Below, in pieces: positions 9,506-18,280 of a stretch of 64,000 nt of DNA. Numbering within the stretch: the stretch's first letter is position 1; each line of letters opens with the position of its first letter. The position numbers and the translations under genes are program-made. The DNA lies in contig NZ_JAIQZC010000001.1 in the NCBI RefSeq assembly GCF_020164535.1, positions 1 through 64,000 on the forward strand. The letters run 5' to 3'. Below the pieces are notes generated by a model, which saw only the letters and a program-made list of their open reading frames with translations, ran no database searches and was not told the origin of the DNA. This stretch comes from Psychroflexus montanilacus. GTDB taxonomy: Bacteria; Bacteroidota; Bacteroidia; Flavobacteriales; Flavobacteriaceae.

Positions 9506-11219
9506 TTATCCTTTTCCAATACCTTATTAAAATACCAATAGCTAATAAAGAAATAAAGGAAGATATAGAAAACAGAAGTATATTGTTATAAATAAGATAT
9601 CCTGTCGCAAATAAAGATGAATAAACCCCAGCCACTCCTGCTACAAATCCAACTATTTTAAATTTAAATCCTTCAAATTTACCATTGTCAAATACTTTAT
9701 TTTCAAAAGAATATAGTGTTTCTTTGGAGGATGGTTTTGTTATCAAAGTAATACCAACCCAAATACAAGTTGTTATTAAAACACCAATGACAAGCTCAAC
9801 ATATGAATCTATTTGCCAATAGTTATTGGTTTTTCCAATGAAGAAAATTACTGCTATGACAAATGAAGAGAGCATGGCAGCTATTTCGCTATAGGGATTG
9901 ATACGATACCAAAACCATCTAAGGATAAAAAGTAACCCAGTTCCCGCACCAATCTGAAGTAACAAATCAAAAGCTTCCTTTGCCTCTTCTAAAACTAGTG
10001 CCAATAGTGCTGAAAAAATCATCATCAAAAAAGTGGATAACCTTCCAATCATAACTTTATTTCCCTCTGAAGCGTTAGGCTTAATAAATCTGACATAAAA
10101 ATCATTGACCACATAACTACTTCCCCAATTGAGATGAGTAGAAATTGTACTCATAAATGCTGCTATGAGTGAGGTAACAACAAGGCCTAAAAGACCAGCA
10201 GGTAAGTAAGAAAGCATTGCTGCATAGGCCAAATCATTTTTTATAAATTCTTCATTTAGATCTGGAAAGGCTGAAGCAAGACTTTGTAAATCTGGAAACA
10301 AAACAATAGAGGCGAGCCCAATAATAATCCAAGGCCAGGGCCTAACGGCATAATGAACAACAGTGAATAATAGTGTAGCAAGGGTAGCGTGTTTTGTATT
10401 TTTAGCTGCCAGCATACGCTGTACAATATAGCCACCACCACCGGGTTCTGCTCCTGGATACCAAACACTCCACCATTGAACAGCCAGGGGCACAACAAGA
10501 ATTGGAACATATACCTCAGGGTTGGTAAAATCTGGGAAGATTGAACTTTTAATCTGAACTTCTGGAATAGATAATAACTCCTGTAGCCCACCAATTTCTG
10601 GCATTTCTACAATATAAACCGTTGCCCAGATGCTTCCAGCAATAGCAATGGCAAATTGAATAAAATCAGTAAGGATGACTCCTTTTAGACCACCCAGCAT
10701 TGAATATAGCACTGTTACTGAACACGATATGACCAAAGATTCTACTGCAGAGAAATTGAACATGACATGACCAATCTTGATAGCTGCTAAACAGACCGTT
10801 GCCATAATTACTATGTTGAAAAAAACGCCTAAATAAATAGCTCTGAAACCTCTCAGGAATGCAGCACTCTTTCCGCTATAACGCAACTCATAAAATTCTA
10901 AATCTGTTGAGATTTCACTTTTACGCCAAAGTTTAGAATAAAAAAAAACGGTAAGCATTCCCGTAAGCAAGAAACTCCACCAAACCCAATTGCCGTATAC
11001 GCCGTCATTTCTTACTATACCAGCAACCAGCCCGGGAGTGTCAGCTGCGAAGGTGGTAGCCACCATGGAAATTCCAAGTAGCCACCAGGACATATTCCTT
11101 CCAGACAGGAAAAAATTCTTAGCACTTTTTCCGCTGGATTTTGAAACATATATACCAATGCCAAGACTTAGTGCAAAAAAAGAAATTATAATGATCCAGT
11201 CTATGGGGCTAAGAAGCAT
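9498..11219 (-). CDS. Sodium:solute symporter (SSS family)
   Basis: Polytopic inner-membrane transporter, 573 aa, with about 13 hydrophobic segments. Family signatures are the N-terminal DWIIIISFFALSLGIGIYVS helix, the FFLSGRNMSWWLLGISM segment, a GGLKGVILTDFIQ motif and a conserved WYPGAEPGGGGYIVQRM stretch. The substrate (sugar, amino acid, nucleoside or other) cannot be told. It starts six bases after ridA, which starts six bases after the end of lptD, so the three genes form a tight operon. The last eight bases overlap the 3' end of tamB on the other strand. Confidence 0.9.
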   Translation of the reverse strand: MLLSPIDWIIIISFFALSLGIGIYVSKSSGKSAKNFFLSGRNMSWWLLGISMVATTFAADTPGLVAGIVRNDGVYGNWVWWSFLLTGMLTVFFYSKLWRKSEISTDLEFYELRYSGKSAAFLRGFRAIYLGVFFNIVIMATVCLAAIKIGHVMFNFSAVESLVISCSVTVLYSMLGGLKGVILTDFIQFAIAIAGSIWATVYIVEMPEIGGLQELLSIPEVQIKSSIFPDFTNPEVYVPILVVPLAVQWWSVWYPGAEPGGGGYIVQRMLAAKNTKHATLATLLFTVVHYAVRPWPWIIIGLASIVLFPDLQSLASAFPDLNEEFIKNDLAYAAMLSYLPAGLLGLVVTSLIAAFMSTISTHLNWGSSYVVNDFYVRFIKPNASEGNKVMIGRLSTFLMMIFSALLALVLEEAKEAFDLLLQIGAGTGLLFILRWFWYRINPYSEIAAMLSSFVIAVIFFIGKTNNYWQIDSYVELVIGVLITTCIWVGITLITKPSSKETLYSFENKVFDNGKFEGFKFKIVGFVAGVAGVYSSLFATGYLIYNNILLFSISSFISLLAIGILIRYWKRIIN

Positions 11220-11225
11220 ATATTT

Positions 11226-11609
11226 TTATTCTTGATAAGCTATCAGGCTTATTTCTACATTAGCATCTTTGGGTAGTCTGGCGACTTGAATAGTTTCTCT
11301 GGCAGGTGCATTTTTTTCGTCGAAATAAGAACCATAGATTTTGTTTATTTTCGAAAAGTTATCCATGTCAGAAATAAAAATAGAAACTTTGATGACGTTA
11401 GAAAAATCCATAGTGGCTTCTTTTAAAATAGCTTCAAGACTTTTCATAACCCGTTGGGTTTCATTTTCTATAGAATCAAATTCAGTTTCTCCCGTTTCTG
11501 GATTAATAGCAATTTGACCAGAGGTGTAAAGAAACCCCTTTATTAAAATCGCTTGGTTGTATGGTCCAATTGGTGCTGCAGCGTGTTTAGTTTTGATAAT
11601 TTTTTTCAT
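11226..11609 (-). CDS. ridA: RidA family reactive enamine/imine deaminase
   Basis: Small trimeric enzyme of the YjgF/YER057c/UK114 family that hydrolyses reactive 2-aminoacrylate and related enamines made by PLP enzymes. Typical features are AAAPIGPYNQAILIKGFLYTSGQ at the N-terminus (with PIGPYNQA), a central TQRVMKSLEAIL helix, KVSIFISDMDNF and the active-site segment PARETIQVARLPKDANVEI with the conserved Arg. Length 127 aa is normal. It is packed between lptD and the symporter with six-base gaps on either side. Confidence 0.95.
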   Translation of the reverse strand: MKKIIKTKHAAAPIGPYNQAILIKGFLYTSGQIAINPETGETEFDSIENETQRVMKSLEAILKEATMDFSNVIKVSIFISDMDNFSKINKIYGSYFDEKNAPARETIQVARLPKDANVEISLIAYQE

Positions 11610-11615
11610 AATTGT

Positions 11616-14342
11616 CTATTGTAAGGTTCTATCGCGTTCTCTGTTTTTATCATATTTCACATCTTGCAAAATATTTGACTTTATACCAATAAAGAAAAAC
11701 CAAGACCTTCTTACACCAAATGGTGTCCAGTTGAAACTCATTTGCCAGCTTTTTAAATCTTTGGCAAATCTTAGCTGAGTAAAAGAAAACCCTTTATTTC
11801 TGATATCATAGCCAGAAGATACACCTACTTTCCAGGTTGGAGAAAGCTCCACATCTCCAGAGAACATGATTGAGTGTGAGCTTATTTCATTTTCTCTAGT
11901 AGCATTGGCATAAGTCATGGTGTAAGATAAATTCAAATTCCAGGGGATTGCATAATTGTACCTGTCATTCTCATCAGACACAGGGTCTTTATTGGGGTCG
12001 GGTCGATTCATCATTTCACTTGTTCCAAAAAGGTCATCGGGTCGACCACCATTTCTAAAGCTTTCAGAATCGAATTCCTCATCTTCATCTTCTTCGTCCT
12101 CATCATCATCTTTTTTCTGAAAATCTTTATTCGAAAACGAATAGCTAAAACTGGCATTACCTCTTGTAAGTCTAAACAAGCTGCCGCCATTATTTATGTT
12201 GAGCGTGTTAATCCTTCTGTTGTTGCTATTTAAAGCATACATATCTAAAGTCCCTAAAAAATTGATAGCCAATTTGTCTTTTACGATAGGAAGTGTTCCT
12301 CTTACAGAAATTGGACTTAAATTTAGAGAATCAACCGCAAAATTATAATTGGTACTTAAGCCAAAATTGCTTAATAAGCTTCGTTTTTCAAAACGGTCTT
12401 CTCCTGTGAGTGTTGAATCTTTCTTTCTTACTTTGGCTTCGATGTCATTGGTGACATTGAAAGACATACTGCTGGCAAAATTGTTACCAGGAGCTCCGTT
12501 CAAAGTACCTTCAAATCTTGAAAATTCAACAACTTCGTCTTCTAGTCCAGCAATTCCTGTTCTAGTATATTCATCGTAGTACTGGTCAAAGGCAGGGCTT
12601 ATATTATAGGAAACTGAAGGTCTTACCACATGCCTTATGGCTTTAATTTTTTTGTTATCTCCAAAGTCAAACATTCCATATACGGTTGTACCAACAGACG
12701 TGGAAAAATCATAAGTTCTATAAGAATCGAATCCATTTACAGTATCCCGTTCTACTTGCCTTAATTGCTCATCAAAACGCTGGTCAAAGGTTCTTAAGGT
12801 CCAAACTTCATTGAAGTTTGCACTGGTACTTACACTAAAATGATTGAAGATTTTGAAGTTTGTTGATATAGGAATAGTGTGTCTAGCACCAACGTCGGCT
12901 GACTCAAACATTTCAGGTCTAAAAAATAAAGAGTCCGTTGTGGATATTCGATTTTCCGCTCTCAAATTATACTGTAAATTTATATTCTCGATAGCACCTT
13001 TCTTTGCACCGGTTTTAGGTTCAAAAGGAAATACACGACCAATACTAAACTGCAAAGTAGGCAACGTCATATTGATGACCTGCGTATTTGTATTTTGGTT
13101 GTGAGTAGCAGAAATGTTGAGATTCATAGCAGGTTCAACATCAAATGTTTTAGAATATGATACCGAAGAATTTAAAGTGTTGTTTAAGAAATTACCTGTA
13201 TTATTTTGATTTACAGACTGTTGGTAATAGTCGCTTGAGCCTAAATTTACAGATGCAGAAAACCTGGAAGATGGGTTTGCTTTTTGATCTTGGTTATGGC
13301 TCCATCTTATATTGAACACAGTGGTTTCACTAAAGTTTGGGAATCCACGTTCTTCCAGTAATAGTTTTTCATAGCGTATGGCAGCATTACCATTGAAGCG
13401 ATAGCGTACATTATAATTGCTTTCCATCCGTAATCCATAACTTCCATTGGTATAATAATCTCCCTGTACAGCTAAATCTACATTATCACTTATCGCAAAA
13501 TAGTAGCCTCCATTCATAAGAAAAAAGCCTCTATTTCGGTTTTCTCCATAGGCAGGAATGATAAAGCCAGAGGCTTGTTTGTCTGTGAGAGGAAAGTAAC
13601 CAAAAGGTAACCCAAGGGGTGTTGGTACATCGGCAATATACATATTGACAAGCCCTGTAACGATTTTGCTGTCTGGAACAAATTTGATTTTCCTTGCGAA
13701 AAAATAATAATCTGCATCATCGACATCTTCTGCTGTTGTAAACTTTGCGTTTGCCAAATAATAGATGGAATCGTTTTGACGTTTTGAAATTTCTCCTTTC
13801 ACTTTAAAACCACCTTGTTCGGTTCTTGAATTGAAGACCAAAGCCTTTTGAGAATCAAAATTGAAAATCAAACTATCGGGTTCTACAATATTATTACCTT
13901 GCTTAAAAGTTGGAGACTGAGTATATGTGCCAGCAGAGTCTATTATCCCCGCTGCAAAGACTTCTCTTGTGGAATTATTTAATAATATTCTACCAGCGTT
14001 TATGGTCATATCACCATATTCTACAACAGCCTCATTGTATAATTCCATGGTGTTATTTTTCCTGGAAAGTTTTTTGTAGTCTTTCGCAAAAGCATCTACA
14101 ACATCGGTAAGGGTTTCTCTTTTTTTTGTTTTTTGCTGTTGTACAATAGTATCACCTATTGCATATTTCACCTGTTGGGTTATAGAATCGGCCTTGTTTT
14201 TGATCAGGTAGCTAAAATCTATTTTTTCAGATTCTTTTTCTTGTCCATAAAGGCCAAAATTGACAAGAAGTCCAATAAAAAAAAGTATGTAAAGTAAATT
14301 TGTACGCAATGCTTTTAGTACTATTTTTGTAAAAGAGGCCAA
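11616..14342 (-). CDS. lptD: Putative LPS assembly protein LptD
   Basis: Outer-membrane LPS translocon of Bacteroidota type, 908 aa. After an N-terminal signal-anchor stretch (about residues 13-34, ending GLYGQ) an OstA-like domain can be seen (VVEYGDMTINAGRILL, then GGFKVKGEISKR). It leads into IADVPTPLGLPFGYFPLT, a motif typical of LptD, and a long beta-barrel rich in alternating aromatic residues. An acidic run, KKDDDEDEEDEDEEFDSES (about 740-760), probably lies in an extracellular loop. The annotated start is TTG at 14342; another TTG at 14309 would give a shorter, more typical signal peptide. It leads the lptD-ridA-symporter operon and is divergent from the amidase gene. Confidence 0.9.
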   Translation of the reverse strand: MASFTKIVLKALRTNLLYILFFIGLLVNFGLYGQEKESEKIDFSYLIKNKADSITQQVKYAIGDTIVQQQKTKKRETLTDVVDAFAKDYKKLSRKNNTMELYNEAVVEYGDMTINAGRILLNNSTREVFAAGIIDSAGTYTQSPTFKQGNNIVEPDSLIFNFDSQKALVFNSRTEQGGFKVKGEISKRQNDSIYYLANAKFTTAEDVDDADYYFFARKIKFVPDSKIVTGLVNMYIADVPTPLGLPFGYFPLTDKQASGFIIPAYGENRNRGFFLMNGGYYFAISDNVDLAVQGDYYTNGSYGLRMESNYNVRYRFNGNAAIRYEKLLLEERGFPNFSETTVFNIRWSHNQDQKANPSSRFSASVNLGSSDYYQQSVNQNNTGNFLNNTLNSSVSYSKTFDVEPAMNLNISATHNQNTNTQVINMTLPTLQFSIGRVFPFEPKTGAKKGAIENINLQYNLRAENRISTTDSLFFRPEMFESADVGARHTIPISTNFKIFNHFSVSTSANFNEVWTLRTFDQRFDEQLRQVERDTVNGFDSYRTYDFSTSVGTTVYGMFDFGDNKKIKAIRHVVRPSVSYNISPAFDQYYDEYTRTGIAGLEDEVVEFSRFEGTLNGAPGNNFASSMSFNVTNDIEAKVRKKDSTLTGEDRFEKRSLLSNFGLSTNYNFAVDSLNLSPISVRGTLPIVKDKLAINFLGTLDMYALNSNNRRINTLNINNGGSLFRLTRGNASFSYSFSNKDFQKKDDDEDEEDEDEEFDSESFRNGGRPDDLFGTSEMMNRPDPNKDPVSDENDRYNYAIPWNLNLSYTMTYANATRENEISSHSIMFSGDVELSPTWKVGVSSGYDIRNKGFSFTQLRFAKDLKSWQMSFNWTPFGVRRSWFFFIGIKSNILQDVKYDKNRERDRTLQ

Positions 14343-14355
14343 TATTTAGAAGTTC

Positions 14356-14363
14356 CAAAATTA
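14356..14363 (-). promoter_or_regulatory. -7 promoter box for lptD operon
   Basis: Minus-strand TAATTTTG matches TAnnTTTG, 13 bases before the TTG start used for lptD. No -33 TTG at standard spacing was found. If the box is used, the leader would be only a few bases, or the start would be the TTG at 14309. Confidence 0.4.
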
Positions 14364-14421
14364 CATTTTATTTTTATGCTTCCTAAAAAAGTTTCGAATA
14401 ACATCTACAATTGTAAAATCT

Positions 14422-15537
14422 ATGTTTAGACCAAACTCCAGTCTACGATTATTATTACTTATTTTTATTTTAAGCTTCTGCATTAATTTTGGCTTCTCTC
14501 AAAATAACTCCGGTAAATTTGTCGTGGTTTTGGATGCCGGACATGGTGGTAAGGATGCTGGAAATATGGGCAATAATTATCTTGAAAAGGATATTGCCTT
14601 GAATATAGTATTGAAAGTAGGTGAACAGCTCGAGAAATATGAAGATTTGCATGTCATTTATACAAGAAAAACAGATGTTTTTATTCCGTTGGATAAACGA
14701 GCAGATATCGCTAATAAAGCTAATGCTGATTTATTTGTGTCAATTCACTGTAATGGAGTTGCGAATAGTGCGCCTTCTGGAACTGAAACCTTTGTTTTAG
14801 GGCTTCATAGAAACAAGGACAATCTGGAAATAGCAATGAAAGAAAACTCAGTAATTAAGTTTGAGGAAGATTATGAAGTCAAGTATGATGGTTTTGACCC
14901 TGAGTCACCGGAGTCTTATATTGGATTTACAATTATGCAGGAAGAATTTTTAGACCAAAGTGTGCTACTAGCTGACTTTGTTCAGAAACAATTTCAAAGT
15001 ACTTTAAATTTAAAAAATAGGGGAGTTAAGCAAGCTGGTTTTCTTGTATTAAGAGAAACTTACATGCCAAGTGTACTTATTGAAACAGGATTTCTTACCA
15101 ATAAAAATGAAGGTGCTTTTTTAAATTCCAAAAAAGGTCAAAATCAATTATCAGAGGCTATTGTCGATGGTATTAATAATTATAAAAACATCATTAACGT
15201 AAAGGCTCTTGAATCTGAGCTAAGCGAATATAGGGTAAGTTCAAGTGATGTTTTAGAAGACTTTTCTTCAGTCACTTTCAAAATACAACTAGCAGCCAGT
15301 TCTAGAAAAATTGAGCCGAGTCCACAAAATTTTAAAAAATTATCTCCGATAACTCGTTATCAGGAGAATGATTTATTTAAATATTTATTTGGAGAGACTA
15401 GTAATTATTTAAATGCACAAACTTTGAGAGATAAAGCTAAGGCAGAAGGCTATACATCTGCTTTTATTGTTGCATTTAATTCTTCGGGAGAAAAAATTTC
15501 AATAAAAGAGGCTCTCAATACAAGAGACAACGACTAG
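14422..15537 (+). CDS. N-acetylmuramoyl-L-alanine amidase (Amidase_3)
   Basis: Zinc amidase that cleaves the bond between N-acetylmuramic acid and L-Ala in peptidoglycan, probably periplasmic and acting in cell separation. A signal peptide (residues 1-26, ending NFGFSQ) is followed by the Amidase_3 domain: VVLDAGHGGKDAG with the first zinc His, the LEKDIALNI segment with the zinc Glu, FVSIHCNG with another zinc His, and VLIETGFLTN with the catalytic Glu. About residues 280-370 look like a SPOR-type tail (FKIQLAASS start, YTSAFIVAF end), which would bind denuded glycan at the septum; this part is inferred. MlaD follows after 42 bases. Confidence 0.92.
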   Translation: MFRPNSSLRLLLLIFILSFCINFGFSQNNSGKFVVVLDAGHGGKDAGNMGNNYLEKDIALNIVLKVGEQLEKYEDLHVIYTRKTDVFIPLDKRADIANKANADLFVSIHCNGVANSAPSGTETFVLGLHRNKDNLEIAMKENSVIKFEEDYEVKYDGFDPESPESYIGFTIMQEEFLDQSVLLADFVQKQFQSTLNLKNRGVKQAGFLVLRETYMPSVLIETGFLTNKNEGAFLNSKKGQNQLSEAIVDGINNYKNIINVKALESELSEYRVSSSDVLEDFSSVTFKIQLAASSRKIEPSPQNFKKLSPITRYQENDLFKYLFGETSNYLNAQTLRDKAKAEGYTSAFIVAFNSSGEKISIKEALNTRDND

Positions 15538-15554
15538 TTTTCATTAAAGTTTAC

Positions 15555-15562
15555 TACATTTG
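15555..15562 (+). promoter_or_regulatory. -7 promoter box before mlaD-like gene
   Basis: TACATTTG matches TAnnTTTG, 18 bases before the TTG start of the MCE gene. No proper -33 TTG is seen, so read-through from the amidase gene is also possible. Confidence 0.35.
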
Positions 15563-15579
15563 AAACAAAACAAAATCTT

Positions 15580-16512
15580 TTGAAAAAAGAATTTAAAGTA
15601 GGTATACTCGCTATAGTAGCCGTCGCCTTACTCATATTTGGTTATAATTTCTTGAAGGGAAATAATTTATTTAACTCATCTCGTGTTTTTTACGCGGTTT
15701 ACGATAATGTAGAAGGTTTAAGCCCATCTGCTCCGGTTACCATTAATGGATTTCAGGTTGGTACTGTAACCAGTATAGATTTTATCAATTCCGGGCAACT
15801 TTTAGTTACTTTGAATGTCAATAATGACTTTCAATTTTCTAAAAAAAGTGTCGCTCAAATTTATGGAGGTGGGTTGATAGGAGGTAAATCGATGCAAATT
15901 GAACTTGATGAAGATTATGAACAACTTGCAAAATCTGGAGATACCCTTCAGTCTTCAGTTGAAGAAGGTCTTATCGAATTGGTAAATGAAAAATTGACCC
16001 CGCTTAAAGATAAAATATCTGGAGCTGTGGTAGAAGTAGATACACTATTGAAATCCATCAATTATATTTTGGATAAAGACACCCGAAATAATTTGAGAGG
16101 TTCTATAGAAAATTTGAATGGAACCCTTGCTTCCTTGAATTCATCTTCTTCCAAAATTGAAAATATATTAGATAACAATACTGAGCAAATCAATACATCT
16201 ATTGATAAGTTTAGCGAAACATCCAATAGCTTGTCAGTTTTATCCGATTCTCTATCAAAAATTGAATTCAATAGAATTGTACAAAGCGCAGATGAAACAC
16301 TGTTAAACCTTAACGAAATTTCAAATAAATTGAATGACGGACAGGGTAGTTTAGGTAAATTACTTAATGACGAGCAGATGTATCAAAACATGGAAAATGC
16401 CACTAAAGAAATGGAAGAACTCATGAGAGATATAAAGTTAAACCCTAAACGATACGTGCATTTCTCTGTGTTTGGAAAGAAAAATAAAGAGTACGAAAAC
16501 CCTGAAGAATAA
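15580..16512 (+). CDS. MlaD family (MCE domain) lipid-transport protein
   Basis: Periplasmic phospholipid-binding subunit of an Mla-type ABC system. There is one N-terminal membrane helix (about residues 7-24) followed by an MCE domain: YDNVEGLSPSAPVTINGFQVGTV, then IYGGGLIGGKSMQIEL. The C-terminal half is a long helical region with Asn/Ser-rich coiled-coil character (residues about 130-280). Length 310 aa is usual in Bacteroidota. The start is TTG at 15580. No mlaE (permease) or mlaF (ATPase) gene is nearby, so the partners must be encoded elsewhere. It is followed two bases later by the Fe-S membrane protein. Confidence 0.9.
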   Translation: MKKEFKVGILAIVAVALLIFGYNFLKGNNLFNSSRVFYAVYDNVEGLSPSAPVTINGFQVGTVTSIDFINSGQLLVTLNVNNDFQFSKKSVAQIYGGGLIGGKSMQIELDEDYEQLAKSGDTLQSSVEEGLIELVNEKLTPLKDKISGAVVEVDTLLKSINYILDKDTRNNLRGSIENLNGTLASLNSSSSKIENILDNNTEQINTSIDKFSETSNSLSVLSDSLSKIEFNRIVQSADETLLNLNEISNKLNDGQGSLGKLLNDEQMYQNMENATKEMEELMRDIKLNPKRYVHFSVFGKKNKEYENPEE

Positions 16513-16514
16513 AT

Positions 16515-17861
16515 ATGATGTTAGAATTTTTGCCGCAAGTATTATTTACTTTAGTTTTAATAGGAGCAATTATATTTTTTGCGAAAAATGTATCCTCACT
16601 AAAACGCAACATTAACCTTGGTAGAGATGTAGATCGAACTGATCAAAAGGATAAGCGTTTCAAAAAAATGATGAGAGTTGCCCTTGGGCAGTCTAAAATG
16701 GTAGCAAGGCCTATAGCTGGTATACTTCATATCATTGTGTACGTTGGTTTTGTCATCATAAATATTGAAGTACTTGAAATCATTATTGATGGTGTCGCAG
16801 GAACTCACAGAATTTTTGGTTTTCTGGGACCTGTTTATGATGTGTTGATTGCTAGTTTTGAAGTATTAGCTTTTCTTGTACTTGTGAGTGTTATTGTATT
16901 CTGGATAAGAAGAAATATGATGAACATCAGAAGGTTTCTGGCACGTGAGTTAAAAGGTTGGCCTAAAAACGATGCAAATAATATTCTATATTTTGAAGTA
17001 GTATTGATGGTCTTATTTTTAACTATGAATGCGACAGATTATCAATTACAACTTCTCGGAGCCTCACATTATGCTAGTGATGCTGGAATTGTAGGCTCAT
17101 TTCCTATAAGTCAATTTTTACTTCCAATTTTTGATGGAATGAGTGTGGGTACACTCATCGTGATAGAAAGAGCATGTTGGTGGTTGCATATAGTGGGGAT
17201 TCTAATATTTTTAAATTATTTATACTACTCTAAACATCTTCATATTCTATTGGCTTTTCCAAACGTTTACTTTTCAAATTTGGATCAACTAGGTAAATTC
17301 AAAAATCTCGAAGCCGTGACTAATGAGGTTAAACTTATGATGGATCCTAATGCTGATCCCTTTGCAGAGCCTGAAGGTGGAGATGAAGAAGATATTCCTG
17401 AAAAATTCGGGGCTAGTGATGTGCAGGATTTAAATTGGTTTCAGTTACTAAGCGCATACACCTGTACTGAATGTGGTCGTTGTACCTCAGAATGTCCTGC
17501 CAACCAAACTGGTAAAAAATTGTCTCCAAGAAAGATTATGATGGATACCAGAGATAGGCTAGAAGAAGTAGGAAAACAAATAGATAAAGGAGAAGAGGTA
17601 TCAACAGATAAGCAGCTTTTGGATGATTATATCACAAGAGAAGAGTTGTGGGCTTGTACTACTTGCAATGCATGTGTAGATGCTTGTCCTGTAGGAATTG
17701 ATCCTTTATCCATTATTATGGACATGAGACAATACCTGGTGATGGAACAAAGTGCAGCTCCAGCAGAACTAAATAACGCTATGTCCAATATTGAGAATAA
17801 TTCTGCACCATGGCCATACAACCAACAGGATAGATTGGATTGGGCAAAAGAAGAAGCATAA
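16515..17861 (+). CDS. Membrane-anchored 4Fe-4S protein (heterodisulfide-reductase-like electron carrier)
   Basis: Predicted electron-transfer protein, 448 aa. The N-terminal part has about five or six membrane helices, resembling the nitrate-reductase-gamma/HdrE cytochrome domain. The C-terminal part carries two 4Fe-4S motifs, CTECGRCTSECP (about 316-327) and CTTCNACVDACP (about 380-391). With the CCG-domain protein at 18281 it would form an HdrDE- or GlpC/LldE-like module passing electrons between the quinone pool and an unknown partner. The start is ATG at 16515 or 16518. Its own redox partner is not evident from the sequence. Confidence 0.88.
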   Translation: MMLEFLPQVLFTLVLIGAIIFFAKNVSSLKRNINLGRDVDRTDQKDKRFKKMMRVALGQSKMVARPIAGILHIIVYVGFVIINIEVLEIIIDGVAGTHRIFGFLGPVYDVLIASFEVLAFLVLVSVIVFWIRRNMMNIRRFLARELKGWPKNDANNILYFEVVLMVLFLTMNATDYQLQLLGASHYASDAGIVGSFPISQFLLPIFDGMSVGTLIVIERACWWLHIVGILIFLNYLYYSKHLHILLAFPNVYFSNLDQLGKFKNLEAVTNEVKLMMDPNADPFAEPEGGDEEDIPEKFGASDVQDLNWFQLLSAYTCTECGRCTSECPANQTGKKLSPRKIMMDTRDRLEEVGKQIDKGEEVSTDKQLLDDYITREELWACTTCNACVDACPVGIDPLSIIMDMRQYLVMEQSAAPAELNNAMSNIENNSAPWPYNQQDRLDWAKEEA

Positions 17862-17862
17862 T

Positions 17863-18270
17863 ATGTCACAAAAAGATTCAAAAGGTCAAACAGTAAGTCC
17901 TAGCTTGCCAGAAGGAGTGAAAAACTACCTCATAGATATCGATGGTACAATTACTGATGATGTGCCCAATGAAGAACCAGAAAGAATGGCAACCTGTGAG
18001 CCATTTCCAGATGCTCTGGAAACCATAAATAAATGGTATAAAGACGGGCATCAAATCTGTTTTTTTACTTCCAGAGTAGAGGAACACAGGAAGATCACAG
18101 AGGACTGGCTAAATAAACATGGTTTCAAGTTTCATAGTTTGCTTATGGGTAAACCAAGAGGTGGCAATTATCATTGGATAGATAACCACATTGTGAAAGC
18201 AACAAGATATAAAGGTAACTTTACAGATTTAGTAGATAAAAAAGAGATAATTCAAGTATTTAAAGATTAA
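17863..18270 (+). CDS. HAD-like phosphohydrolase
   Basis: A 135-aa protein with HAD motif I, LIDIDGTITDD, near residue 24, a second motif FFTSR (Ser in motif II position) and a late basic/acidic region MGKPRGGNYHWIDNH that can serve as motifs III and IV. This fits a small haloacid-dehalogenase-type phosphatase. Relatives in flavobacterial genomes sometimes carry the old name 'phosphoheptose isomerase', which is not supported here. ATG at 17863 follows the upstream stop after one base; the reading from 17791 is rejected. It lies between two genes that look like partner Fe-S subunits, and its relation to them is unknown. Confidence 0.75.
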   Translation: MSQKDSKGQTVSPSLPEGVKNYLIDIDGTITDDVPNEEPERMATCEPFPDALETINKWYKDGHQICFFTSRVEEHRKITEDWLNKHGFKFHSLLMGKPRGGNYHWIDNHIVKATRYKGNFTDLVDKKEIIQVFKD

Positions 18271-18280
18271 AAAACAGATA

